Assembly: GCA_022448085.1 (NCBI GenBank)
Contig: JAKUTH010000020.1
Span: forward strand, 1-43,806
Reading direction: 5' to 3'
DNA length: 43,806 nucleotides
Source: Pseudomonadales bacterium
GTDB taxonomy: Bacteria > Pseudomonadota > Gammaproteobacteria > Pseudomonadales > Azotimanducaceae
Shown: in pieces, positions 7,761-15,840 of the stretch
Layout of the letters: every line of letters begins with the position of its first letter
How positions within the stretch are numbered: the stretch's first letter is position 1
Translations under genes and position numbers: made by a program
The notes under the pieces: generated by a model
What the model saw: only the letters and a program-made list of their open reading frames with translations
Database searches by the model: none
What the model was told of the DNA's origin: nothing

Positions 7761-9083
7761 ATGAACGAAGCACCCCATACGATCGACAGCAGAGAGCCAC
7801 AACGCGAACGCCGCTACGTGCTGGCTGTCCTCGTGCTGGTGTTCGCGTCCAGTCACGTCGACCGCCAGATCATGGGGATTCTCGGCCAGCCCATCAAAGA
7901 ATCGTTGGCGCTGACCGACACTCAGCTGGGACTCATGACCGGGTTAATGTTCGCGTTGTTCTATGCAACCCTTGGTATGCCCATGGCCATGTGGGCAGAT
8001 CGCGGCAACCGTCGAAACATCATCGCACTATCGATTTCACTGTGGAGTGCGGCCACTGCCCTCTGCGGGGCCGCGTCAAATTACGGTCAACTGCTTATCG
8101 CCAGGGTCTTCGTTGGTGTGGGAGAAGCGGGGTCGAACCCACCGTCACATTCGATTATCTCCGACCTTTACGAACCGGAAATTCGCACCACCGCCATGGC
8201 TATTTTCGCGACCGGGGTGAACTTCGGCATCTTGATCGGTTTCCTGCTGGGCGGCTGGGTTAACGAATGGATCGGCTGGCGCTGGGCGTTCGTGATCGCG
8301 GGCCTACCGGGACTGATATTGGGCCTGATCGTGCGGTTCACGGTACACGAACCGCTCCGCGGACAATCCGATCCAGGTGCGCTCGTGAAGCGTGCGCCGC
8401 CCTTTCCTGTCGTCATTCGGACCATGGTGAAGAAGCCAGTGGTATTGCACTTCGTTCTAGGCAGCGCGTTGGCTAGTTTCGTCGGATACGCCGTGGTGCT
8501 ATGGATTCCAGTCTATTTCGTGCGTATTCACGAAGTTGGCACCGGCATGACAGGGACGTGGCTCGCACTGCTCATTGGTGGGGGGGGCGCACTGGGAACG
8601 TTTCTTGGTGGGTATTTCGCCGATCGCCTGAGCATCCGTCACAGTCCCTCATGGCGATCTTGGATCGTTGCCATCGCGATCGTTGCCGCACTTCCTTTTA
8701 GCCTGGTGACATACTTTAGCGACTCGGCATCCCGAGGTTTTATCGCGTTCGTGATTCCGTCGATTCTCGGTGGTGTATTCATCGGACCCACCTTTGCCAT
8801 GGTGCAATCACAAATGCCGATTGAAATGCGATCCGTCGCGGCCTCACTCAACCTATTCGTCGGCAACATCATTGGCCTAGGCCTTGGTCCTTACGCGGTT
8901 GGAGCAATCAGCGACGTCCTGCAACCAACTTACGGCGGGAATAGCCTCCGTTACGCATTGAGTGCCCTGGCCATTGTCTCGATTTGGAGCGCCCTGCATT
9001 TTTTTCTCGGTGGCAGGAAAATTCGCGATGAAGCCTCGCTGATAACAACAGGGACACTAACCAAGCCGCCGACAATCGAATGA
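7761..9083 (+). CDS. MFS transporter, spinster-like branch
   Basis: Inner-membrane secondary transporter of 440 residues with about 12 predicted helices. The first helix holds VFASSHVDRQIMGIL, typical of the spinster-like/aromatic-acid branch, and the loop between helices 2 and 3 has the MFS signature WADRGNRRNII. GWRWAFVIAGLPGLILGL is the usual helix 6 region. Start: ATG at 7761, with TCTGGAA just upstream. It follows the amidase by 80 bases on the same strand, and a second carrier follows 85 bases downstream. Members of this branch often move organic acids or amphiphilic molecules; the substrate here is inferred to be a feedstock or product of the amidase but is not shown by sequence. Confidence 0.9.
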   Translation: MNEAPHTIDSREPQRERRYVLAVLVLVFASSHVDRQIMGILGQPIKESLALTDTQLGLMTGLMFALFYATLGMPMAMWADRGNRRNIIALSISLWSAATALCGAASNYGQLLIARVFVGVGEAGSNPPSHSIISDLYEPEIRTTAMAIFATGVNFGILIGFLLGGWVNEWIGWRWAFVIAGLPGLILGLIVRFTVHEPLRGQSDPGALVKRAPPFPVVIRTMVKKPVVLHFVLGSALASFVGYAVVLWIPVYFVRIHEVGTGMTGTWLALLIGGGGALGTFLGGYFADRLSIRHSPSWRSWIVAIAIVAALPFSLVTYFSDSASRGFIAFVIPSILGGVFIGPTFAMVQSQMPIEMRSVAASLNLFVGNIIGLGLGPYAVGAISDVLQPTYGGNSLRYALSALAIVSIWSALHFFLGGRKIRDEASLITTGTLTKPPTIE

Positions 9084-9168
9084 GGTTAGACTCAACAACT
9101 GATTTAGGCGTAGATGTCTTGCGGCTTTAGTCTGCAGGCCAGTAGCAACCGTATAAAGGCATTAATTC

Positions 9169-10620
9169 GTGGCAACCAAAGCAAAATTTTCCCAACTCCT
9201 TGCTTACGGGGTTGGGCAAATCCCCATCTCCATCAAAGGCTACTTGTTCGGGGCACCGATCATTTATTTCTACAACGATGTACTCGGGCTCGAGGCCTGG
9301 TGGGCTTCGCTCGCACTCGCGATTGCCATGGTCGTCGATGGTTTTACCGATCCCGTCCTTGGCTACCTTTCCGATTACACTAAGTCGCGATGGGGCCGGC
9401 GCCACCCATATATATTCTTAAGCATCATCCCATCTGCTCTTTTTTTCTTCTTGTTGTTGACCGTCGATCAGAGCGAATCGCAACTGGCATTGTTCGTCCA
9501 ATTACTGACACTCACCATCGGCGTCCGCATCGCTTGGACCTTTTACCAAGTTCCGCGCGAAGCACTCGGTGCAGAAATCAGCAAGGATTACGAACAGCGT
9601 AATCAACTCCACGGTTTCAACAGCATGTTTGGCTGGATTGCGGGCCCGATCACGGCCTACCTATTTCTCACTGCCCTTGGAGATTCGTATCAAAATCTCA
9701 GTGCGTACCATTCCTTGGCTATGTGGGGCGCGCTCACTATCGTGGTTGTCGGATTCTTTTTCGCCTTCACCACGGCGCGAGAAATCCCAAACCTTGAACC
9801 ACCTAAGGCATCACTGCCAAGCACTGCTCGGGCGATGTTTCGGGATATATTTTCGACCCTTAACCACACGTCTTGGCTAAGTCTTTTTTGGTCCGGGGTC
9901 GTGTTCAGTTTATTTGTTGGGCTCACCATCGGCTTGGAGTTTTACTGGAACACCTACTTCTGGGATTGGAAGCCCTCCGACGTCGCAATATTTCCCATCG
10001 TGGCAATGGGCGGTGCCCTGATCATCAGCGCGTTTGCCGGCCCGCTGGCACGCGGTTACGACAAGAAAAAATTGGCGATCGGGCTGTTCTTGATCTCGAT
10101 CGTTATCGGCCCGTCTCTACTAATTTTACGGTTACTCGACCTTCACTACGGCATTCAGATCCTGCCGCCAAACGGCGAAAAATATGGCCTCTTATGGTGG
10201 GTCATGCTCGCGCACGGTTTCTTTTCCGCCAACATTGCCGTCCTTGCTTGGATCCTTGTTGGTTCAATGAACGCCGACGTGGTCGAAGACAGTCAGACCA
10301 GCACCGGTCGACGCTCCGAAGGACTATTTTTTGCTGGCCCCAACTTGATTCAAAAAGCGATCAGCGGTGTTGGGCTGATGGCTAAAGGCCCCCTACTTTA
10401 CTTTGTGGGTTTCCAAGCGGCCGCAAGTACTGCTGACAAAACCCTAGCGATTCAAGATCTCGCGCTCGTTGTCGCGGTTCTGAGTGTCATCATGCCCGCT
10501 ATCTGCCTCTACCTACTTTCCAAATACCAAATCACTCGCGCTCAGCATCAAGGCAATCTGTCAGGGCTCGGCTATCGCGACGAAGTCGACGTGGCACAAC
10601 CTCCCATTTCCACTAAGTAG
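9169..10620 (+). CDS. GPH-type (glycoside-pentoside-hexuronide) MFS sugar:cation symporter
   Basis: Inner-membrane symporter of 483 residues with about 12 helices. The sequence AMVVDGFTDPVLGYLSD followed by SRWGRRHPYI is the diagnostic GPH/MFS_2 motif, which carries the cation-binding Asp and the loop 2-3 basic cluster. The family takes up glycosides or hexuronides together with sodium or protons. Start is GTG at 9169; translation from there begins MATKAKFSQLLAYGVGQIP, the usual N-terminus. Weak upstream pairing to the ribosome makes the start less certain than the family. It lies with the amidase and the spinster-like carrier. The charged loop near 380 (MNADVVEDSQTSTGRRSEG) is also typical of the family. 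Confidence 0.92.
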   Translation: MATKAKFSQLLAYGVGQIPISIKGYLFGAPIIYFYNDVLGLEAWWASLALAIAMVVDGFTDPVLGYLSDYTKSRWGRRHPYIFLSIIPSALFFFLLLTVDQSESQLALFVQLLTLTIGVRIAWTFYQVPREALGAEISKDYEQRNQLHGFNSMFGWIAGPITAYLFLTALGDSYQNLSAYHSLAMWGALTIVVVGFFFAFTTAREIPNLEPPKASLPSTARAMFRDIFSTLNHTSWLSLFWSGVVFSLFVGLTIGLEFYWNTYFWDWKPSDVAIFPIVAMGGALIISAFAGPLARGYDKKKLAIGLFLISIVIGPSLLILRLLDLHYGIQILPPNGEKYGLLWWVMLAHGFFSANIAVLAWILVGSMNADVVEDSQTSTGRRSEGLFFAGPNLIQKAISGVGLMAKGPLLYFVGFQAAASTADKTLAIQDLALVVAVLSVIMPAICLYLLSKYQITRAQHQGNLSGLGYRDEVDVAQPPISTK

Positions 10621-10662
10621 TGCTGCCTGTATCGATTCGTAGGGTCCGTTAAACAATTGCAA

Positions 10663-11808
10663 CTAGTTTGGCGGGTTCTCGTTTTGGGGCGCGACGTCAA
10701 TTAACAAGACATTGCCTCTGGAGTCGATCACCTTGACCGACCCCCCGATCGGGCAGTCCTCGCCTTCGGCTAGCCATACCGAGTCCCCGACCTGGATCTT
10801 GCCCTGACCGTTCTCTATCGCTTCGACAACTGTGTAGGTTTTTCCCATGTACGCCTGTGTCCGATCGGCAAATGCCGGGACCTCAGGATCGCCCCGGCGC
10901 TTGCGCATCAGATACCCCAGACTGAGGCTCGCAAAACTGAGTAAGCCAAAAACAACCACCTGGTTCATGCCACTCAAGTCAACGACCACTCCGATCAAAC
11001 CCACCCCAAAGGCAGCGAACGCGAACCAGATCAAAAATGTTCCCGGTAACACGACCTCGCCAATGACGAGCACGATGCCGATCACCCACCAAAGGGAATC
11101 ACCTAGTGCATCAAGCATTGTTTTCACGGACGAACGATCGAACCAGGTATTAGTGATTACCTGGTGTTCGCTCCCTTCGGTGGCCAGCGTGACCAACCCC
11201 GTTTTGGTTTCAAGCGCCATGCCATCAATCTTGGCAAGCAGAGCACTGATATCCGTCGCCATGAGGTCAATAACGTTCTGTTCTAGCGCTTCCGATGCCG
11301 TCAGGTTGGTCGCTTCTCGAACCGTCTTTTCGGCCCACTCAATATTGCGTCCGCGAAGCTCGGCCAAGCCACGCATCTGCGCCACGGCATCGTTCACAAC
11401 TTTACGTTCCAGGTTGGGCTCCATCGCCTCACCATCTCCCCGCACTGGCGTCGCGGAGCCAATATTGGTCGCCGGCGCCATCGCGGCCACATGACTCGCG
11501 TACACGATGTAGGTCCCAGCACTCGACGCGCTCGCGCCTTCTGGCGAAACGTACGCGGCGACCGGAACCGGTGACGCCAGGATGTCCTTGACAATGTCGC
11601 GCGTGGAATCCATCCAACCACCCGGGGTATCGATTCGAAGCACGACCAAAGGCACGTCTGACGTACGCGCCTCGTCGAGTGAATCGGAGAGGTAACGTGC
11701 AGACGACGCCTCAATGACGTCGTCAAGATCGATCACCCACACCGGCGCGGTCCCGTGAGCGAGCGCACCCACCCAGAGTCCCAACAAGATGGTGATCAGT
11801 TTCCGCAT
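10663..11808 (-). CDS. nfeD: NfeD family membrane serine protease (ClpP-like plus OB domain)
   Basis: Membrane protein quality-control protease that partners with a stomatin. Seen: signal sequence (residues 1-20), a ClpP-class domain (about 22-210) with TPGGWMDST near 61, the nucleophile Ser96 in ASSAGTY and the general base Lys136 in ERKVVND, then four hydrophobic helices (about 230-310), and a C-terminal OB-like domain ending near 381. These match the long NfeD1b form, in which Ser and Lys form the dyad. The stomatin gene lies just upstream on the same strand (38 bases between), the conserved arrangement. The 3' end converges on the MFS gene with a gap of about 42 bases, in which I see no strong terminator. 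Confidence 0.93.
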   Translation of the reverse strand: MRKLITILLGLWVGALAHGTAPVWVIDLDDVIEASSARYLSDSLDEARTSDVPLVVLRIDTPGGWMDSTRDIVKDILASPVPVAAYVSPEGASASSAGTYIVYASHVAAMAPATNIGSATPVRGDGEAMEPNLERKVVNDAVAQMRGLAELRGRNIEWAEKTVREATNLTASEALEQNVIDLMATDISALLAKIDGMALETKTGLVTLATEGSEHQVITNTWFDRSSVKTMLDALGDSLWWVIGIVLVIGEVVLPGTFLIWFAFAAFGVGLIGVVVDLSGMNQVVVFGLLSFASLSLGYLMRKRRGDPEVPAFADRTQAYMGKTYTVVEAIENGQGKIQVGDSVWLAEGEDCPIGGSVKVIDSRGNVLLIDVAPQNENPPN

Positions 11809-11846
11809 CGATACACGTCTACCTAAACCGAGATCGTCAACGGCTC

Positions 11847-12767
11847 TTACGTCTCGTCTTTGCCGAACACTTCCTTCGCAATTTCACCGATACCGGCAAT
11901 AGACCCAAGTAGATTCGTGGCTTCAAGTGGCAGCATGATGATCTTTTGGTTGTCCGCACTGCCTATGGTTTGGAGTGCCTTGATGTAGTCTTGGGCAATA
12001 AAGTAGTTGATCGCCGACATCTCACCCGCAGCGATCGCCCGGCTGACCGTTTCGGTAGCGTTGGCTTCCGCCTCGGCGAGTCGCTCCCGCGCTTCAGCTT
12101 CACGAAATGCGGCCTCACGCTCGCCTTCGGCGTTCAATATTTGCGCTTGTTTTTGACCCTCTGCCTCGAGAATTTCTGACTGCCGTTTACCCTCAGCATT
12201 CAAAATCTCGGCGCGCTTGTCCCGTTCCGCTTTCATCTGCCGCGCCATGGCATCAACCAAGTCGCGGGGCGGGTCGATATCCTTAATCTCTACTCGAGTC
12301 ACCTTGACGCCCCAAGGCGTGGTGGCTTCATCAATGACGTTTAGAAGTTGGGAGTTGATCTTTTCGCGTTGAGACAAGAGTTCATCCAAATTCATGTTGC
12401 CCATCACGGTACGGATGTTGGTCATGGTCAGGTTCTCCATCGCTCGTCCCAATTCCGAGACGGCATACGCAGCCTTATCCGGTTCAAGAATTTGATAAAA
12501 AACGACGCCGTCAACCGAAACCTGGGCATTGTCTCTTGTAATCGCGGTCTGGGTCGGGATATCTAACACGCTCTCCATCACGTTAATTCTCTTATCGACC
12601 TTTTCAATGATCGGGGTCAGGAAGTTGAGACCAGGGCTGAGTTCCCCGGTAAATTTACCAAAGCGCGTTTTTGTGTAGATGTGGCCCTGTGGTACGAACT
12701 TCACCATCGACGTCAGGACAAACACAATAACCAGTATTAGTAGGACCGGTACGATTAAGTCCAACAT
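11847..12767 (-). CDS. Stomatin/SPFH family protein (slipin, QmcA-like)
   Basis: Inner-membrane scaffold protein of 306 residues that oligomerises and regulates the NfeD protease. Seen: one N-terminal helix (LIVPVLLILVIVFVLTSMV), an SPFH/PHB domain from about 24 to 185 with VPQGHIYTKTRFGKF and PGLNFLTPIIEKV, then a charged coiled coil. The coil contains three tandem 11-residue units, AEILNAEGKRQ, SEILEAEGQKQ and AQILNAEGERE, at 186-218, followed by an Ala/Glu-rich stretch and a hydrophobic tail. Start is ATG at 12767. It is paired with nfeD downstream. The 241 bases upstream, before the rhomboid gene, hold no gene that I can support. Confidence 0.94.
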   Translation of the reverse strand: MLDLIVPVLLILVIVFVLTSMVKFVPQGHIYTKTRFGKFTGELSPGLNFLTPIIEKVDKRINVMESVLDIPTQTAITRDNAQVSVDGVVFYQILEPDKAAYAVSELGRAMENLTMTNIRTVMGNMNLDELLSQREKINSQLLNVIDEATTPWGVKVTRVEIKDIDPPRDLVDAMARQMKAERDKRAEILNAEGKRQSEILEAEGQKQAQILNAEGEREAAFREAEARERLAEAEANATETVSRAIAAGEMSAINYFIAQDYIKALQTIGSADNQKIIMLPLEATNLLGSIAGIGEIAKEVFGKDET

Positions 12768-13008
12768 AAAGTCTCCTCGACCGTTCTTGCCATCGCTTCG
12801 CCAAGAGAACGGGGTTCATGATTGAAACGACTACAGTCATAACCGAGTTAGCAGCGATAGACCAGCGTTATCGGTCCGAACCAAAGACATTTCCACCCTC
12901 TCTTCAGTGAATTTCATCCAACGTCCAGTAAATTTTCATAAACCGGAAAAGCGTGGAATGAGCTCGTCGACATCGCCTAGGTATCAATCTCACAGACTAA
13001 TCCAAAGC

Positions 13009-13887
13009 CTAAATGGCACGCGACCATGCTGTCATCAAAATGCCCACGGCAATGCCTGCGGCGATCCACTGCCCGCTCTTACCAAGCCGACGGACGTCAA
13101 ACGACGATGCCGCAGCGCCCAAAACAATACCCGCGAATAAACCAGCGCAATGGGCAAGAATGTCGGTCCTCGCCCCACTGAGTCCTGTGAAGGCGAGCAA
13201 CGCAATCGCCCCAAAAATCGGCGCCGCGTTGCGTCGGAATCCCCCGCCTCGAAAATAACCGCGCGCGACGACGTAGGCGGCGACCAACCCCACCTCGGCG
13301 AACGTCGCTGTCGACGCACCCAAGGAAAGAAAACCCTCCGGCCGGAAAAACGCGTTGAGACCATTTCCTAAGCCCCCGGCCAGTAACACCAAGAGCCAGC
13401 CAAACCCCGAGCCCAAGTGCCGGCCTACCATCAGACCAAACACAGCACCAAAAAAAGAATTCGCCACAATATGAGGAAGATCCGCGTGCAGCGTCAGCGC
13501 ACAAAACAACCGCCACCATTCACCCTTGCTGACTAACGTCACGTCCATCTGACCAGCGCTGCGCCAATCGATTTCGGTGAACATGCCCGCGAGCGTCGGA
13601 ATCGACCAAATCACGAGCAAGTAACCAACGATACCCGCCCAACCCGTGTCGACGCGGAGGACCTTCGGCAGCGTTATCGGGGTGTTCTCGCGTCGGTATA
13701 ACTCGAGCTGCCGCGTGGCGACATCCCTCGATGCCGAGGGCACGTACAACAGCCATTCGTACGTATTGCGATCCGACCGATTAGCGATACCCATCGCGGT
13801 GAGAACCAAAGACGCGTCGGAGATAACACTACGATTCGTGTCGGTTTGGAGAAGCACCCACGGCGTTTGATCATCCGATTCAGCCAT
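13009..13887 (-). CDS. Rhomboid family intramembrane serine protease
   Basis: Cleaves transmembrane segments within the membrane. Seen: ALTLHADLPHIVANSFFGAVFG (about 131-151) supplying the oxyanion His and Asn, the nucleophile Ser192 in SLGASTATF, and the base His246 in ILAHCAGLFAG. Six or more hydrophobic helices fit the family. Residues 1-65 form a soluble region (WVLLQTDTNRSVISDASLVL and EWLLYVPSASRDVATRQLE), resembling the small DUF2007-like domain found before some rhomboids. Length 292. Start is ATG at 13887. It is transcribed away from the metX gene across a 217-base AT-rich region. Substrate unknown. Confidence 0.92.
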   Translation of the reverse strand: MAESDDQTPWVLLQTDTNRSVISDASLVLTAMGIANRSDRNTYEWLLYVPSASRDVATRQLELYRRENTPITLPKVLRVDTGWAGIVGYLLVIWSIPTLAGMFTEIDWRSAGQMDVTLVSKGEWWRLFCALTLHADLPHIVANSFFGAVFGLMVGRHLGSGFGWLLVLLAGGLGNGLNAFFRPEGFLSLGASTATFAEVGLVAAYVVARGYFRGGGFRRNAAPIFGAIALLAFTGLSGARTDILAHCAGLFAGIVLGAAASSFDVRRLGKSGQWIAAGIAVGILMTAWSRAI

Positions 13888-13941
13888 CGTTAGATCTTAA
13901 CGATTCGAGCAACTCTATGGGCGAAACTCCGCTATCTATAC

Positions 13942-13994
13942 AAAAAAACAAGTTATAGTATATTTTATGAAAATCTTATAACTCATTGTTTTTT
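13942..13994. repeat. AT-rich imperfect palindrome in the rhomboid/metX divergent region
   Basis: AAAAAACA plus AGTTATA (13943-13957) is mirrored by TATAACT (13977-13983), a three-base bulge, and TGTTTTTT (13987-13994). The two arms form a 15-bp interrupted stem with an A-run on one side and a T-run on the other. It lies between two divergent genes, where a terminator is not expected, so an operator or promoter-structuring element is more likely. The region is far more AT-rich than its surroundings. I cannot name a binding protein. Confidence 0.5.
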
Positions 13995-14036
13995 ATATTT
14001 TATAACAAAGTTAGTCATCAACGATATGTCAGTACC

Positions 14037-14060
14037 TGACCGACACTTTGGAATCGGTCA
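14037..14060 (+). promoter_or_regulatory. Leader hairpin upstream of metX
   Basis: TGACCGA (14037-14043) pairs perfectly with TCGGTCA (14054-14060) around a ten-base loop, 44 bases before the metX start. It may be an mRNA leader structure or an inverted-repeat operator for sulfur-amino-acid control. It does not match any SAM riboswitch class that I can recognise by eye, and no T-run follows it, so it is not an intrinsic terminator. Confidence 0.45.
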
Positions 14061-14104
14061 TACTTAATGGCTCTACCTGATCACGTTGTCGCGCTGGTCA
14101 CTTC

Positions 14105-15226
14105 GTGTCGATTTCATGGGACCTGCAAATACGTATGCCGGACGCAAGACAATATATTGAAATTGAAGGCACCCTTGCACTCCGACGGGGTCAGTTAGTT
14201 AGTGCAACGATCGCATACGAATCGTGGGGCGAGCTGAATACGGCGAAGGACAATGGGGTACTCCTGTTCACCGGACTATCACCCTCAGCCCATGCCGCCT
14301 CCTCCAACGAGGATCCTTCCAGCGGTTGGTGGGAAGACATGGTGGGGCCCGAAAAGCCGATTGATACAACACGTTACTTCGTCGTGTGCGTCAATTCACT
14401 AGGTAGTTGTTTCGGTTCCACCGGCCCCGCGTCGATCAATCCGGCCACCGGAAAACCATACCGACTGACGTTTCCCGTGTTATGCCTGGAAGACGTAGCC
14501 CTCGCCGGTCAGAAAGTTGTTGAACAATTGGGCATCGAGCATCTCCATGCCGTCGTCGGACCCTCGATGGGCGGCATGACGGCGTTAGCACACACGCTGA
14601 TGTTCCCAGGAGTCACGAAGCAACTTGTTTCAATCTCGTCCGCCACCCACAGCCTGCCCTTTTCGATCGCCCTACGATCCTTGCAACGAGAGATGATTCG
14701 CAAAGACCCCCTCTGGCAACGAGGGCAATACGACATCAACGCACCGCCCGCGCAAGGCATGCAGTTAGCGCGCAAGCTTGGGATGATCACCTACCGATCC
14801 GCTCAGGAGTGGTCGATCCGATTTGGCCGTGAGCGGGCGACCGACGACGCGCACCACGAGGACGACGACGCTTTCGGCATCACCTTCGAAGTGGAATCCT
14901 ACCTCGAGGCACACGCGAAAAAATTCGTTGGGTCATTCGATGCCAATTGTTATCTCTACCTCTCACGCGCTATGGATCTTTTCGACACAGCTGACCATGG
15001 TGGTAGCGTTACGTCCGCGTTCCAACATCTCCACGTTGATAGAGTACTGGTGATTGGTGTTCAGTCGGACTTTCTGTTCCCAGCACACCAGCAAGAGGAA
15101 CTCGTAAACGCATTCAATAAAAGAAACATCCCCACTGAGTACGTCCTACTACCGTCAATCCAAGGCCACGATTCTTTCCTCGTCGACATGGATCGATTCC
15201 GACCCGTCATCGCCGACTTCTTCTAG
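14105..15226 (+). CDS. metX: MetX-family homoserine (or serine) O-acyltransferase
   Basis: Alpha/beta hydrolase that acylates homoserine in methionine synthesis, or serine in cysteine synthesis. Seen: GPSMGG at 152-157 with nucleophile Ser154, Asp322 in GVQSDFLFP and His355 in QGHDSFL, plus GSTGPASINPATGKPYRL, which is the MetX signature. Length 373 is normal. The version of the signature here, VNSLGSCFGSTGPA rather than NxLGGCxGSTGPS, looks to me like the serine O-succinyltransferase branch known in some gammaproteobacteria, so acyl donor and acceptor are uncertain. Start: GTG at 14105, or ATG at 14135; neither has a strong ribosome site. The stop codon shares a CTAG with the stop of the convergent dsbA-like gene. 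Confidence 0.9.
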   Translation: MSISWDLQIRMPDARQYIEIEGTLALRRGQLVSATIAYESWGELNTAKDNGVLLFTGLSPSAHAASSNEDPSSGWWEDMVGPEKPIDTTRYFVVCVNSLGSCFGSTGPASINPATGKPYRLTFPVLCLEDVALAGQKVVEQLGIEHLHAVVGPSMGGMTALAHTLMFPGVTKQLVSISSATHSLPFSIALRSLQREMIRKDPLWQRGQYDINAPPAQGMQLARKLGMITYRSAQEWSIRFGRERATDDAHHEDDDAFGITFEVESYLEAHAKKFVGSFDANCYLYLSRAMDLFDTADHGGSVTSAFQHLHVDRVLVIGVQSDFLFPAHQQEELVNAFNKRNIPTEYVLLPSIQGHDSFLVDMDRFRPVIADFF

Positions 15227-15840
15227 CCCCTGGACAACCAGCGATCCAAGTCTTCAATCAGTTGTCCCGCGCTTACGTAACCTCCCGCAAATAGGCGAAA
15301 GTCGGTCCCGTTATCGGATACCACAATGCTCGGTAACGCGTTCGTGCCGTATCGTCTCGAACCCGTGAAACCCCATTCCGTGCGTGTCCTCACCTCGGTA
15401 CTCGTCATGCGTTCCAACAACCGGTTTGGATCGATATCGAATTCCTTCCCGGTTTCAAGTAAGACGTCTTGATTATTGATATTGACGCCCTCCTCAAAAA
15501 AAAGTTGCTGCAGGCGATCGGTAAACAAAAAAGGTGCATTACCCGAAATATCTCTTGCGCCTTCAAGCGCAAGACACGGTAACTGACTGTTGTAGACCGT
15601 ACCCTCGGGAAGTTGGTGACTGAACGTCTGTCCGGTGACTGCCGTCACTTCGTCCCATAGAAGATCCAGTCGATGACGCCCGTATGCGCCAACCGGACGC
15701 ACGCTGTGCGTGTTGATGCCACCCAATCGAATATCGAAAGAAATTCTGTCACCCAAACTCTCGACAACCTCGCTGATAGCCGGCGCCATTCCCCAACACC
15801 ATGAACACATAGGATCCGACACAAAAATGGCGCCCGCCAC
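15223..15840 (-). CDS. DsbA family (FrnE-like) thiol oxidoreductase
   Basis: Thioredoxin-fold protein with a helical insert, 205 residues. The active site is CSWC (Cys12 and Cys15) within VSDPMCSWCWGMAP, typical of cytoplasmic FrnE-like members, and there is no signal peptide. ALPSIVVSD near the C-terminus supplies the cis-Pro region. Start is GTG at 15840, directly after the TGA of selD and in the same reading frame, so it is probably translated by reinitiation. Context next to selD and near an exported redoxin suggests a thiol or selenium redox role, but that is inference. The frame ends in a TAG that overlaps the metX stop on the other strand. Confidence 0.88.
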   Translation of the reverse strand: MAGAIFVSDPMCSWCWGMAPAISEVVESLGDRISFDIRLGGINTHSVRPVGAYGRHRLDLLWDEVTAVTGQTFSHQLPEGTVYNSQLPCLALEGARDISGNAPFLFTDRLQQLFFEEGVNINNQDVLLETGKEFDIDPNRLLERMTSTEVRTRTEWGFTGSRRYGTNALPSIVVSDNGTDFRLFAGGYVSAGQLIEDLDRWLSRG

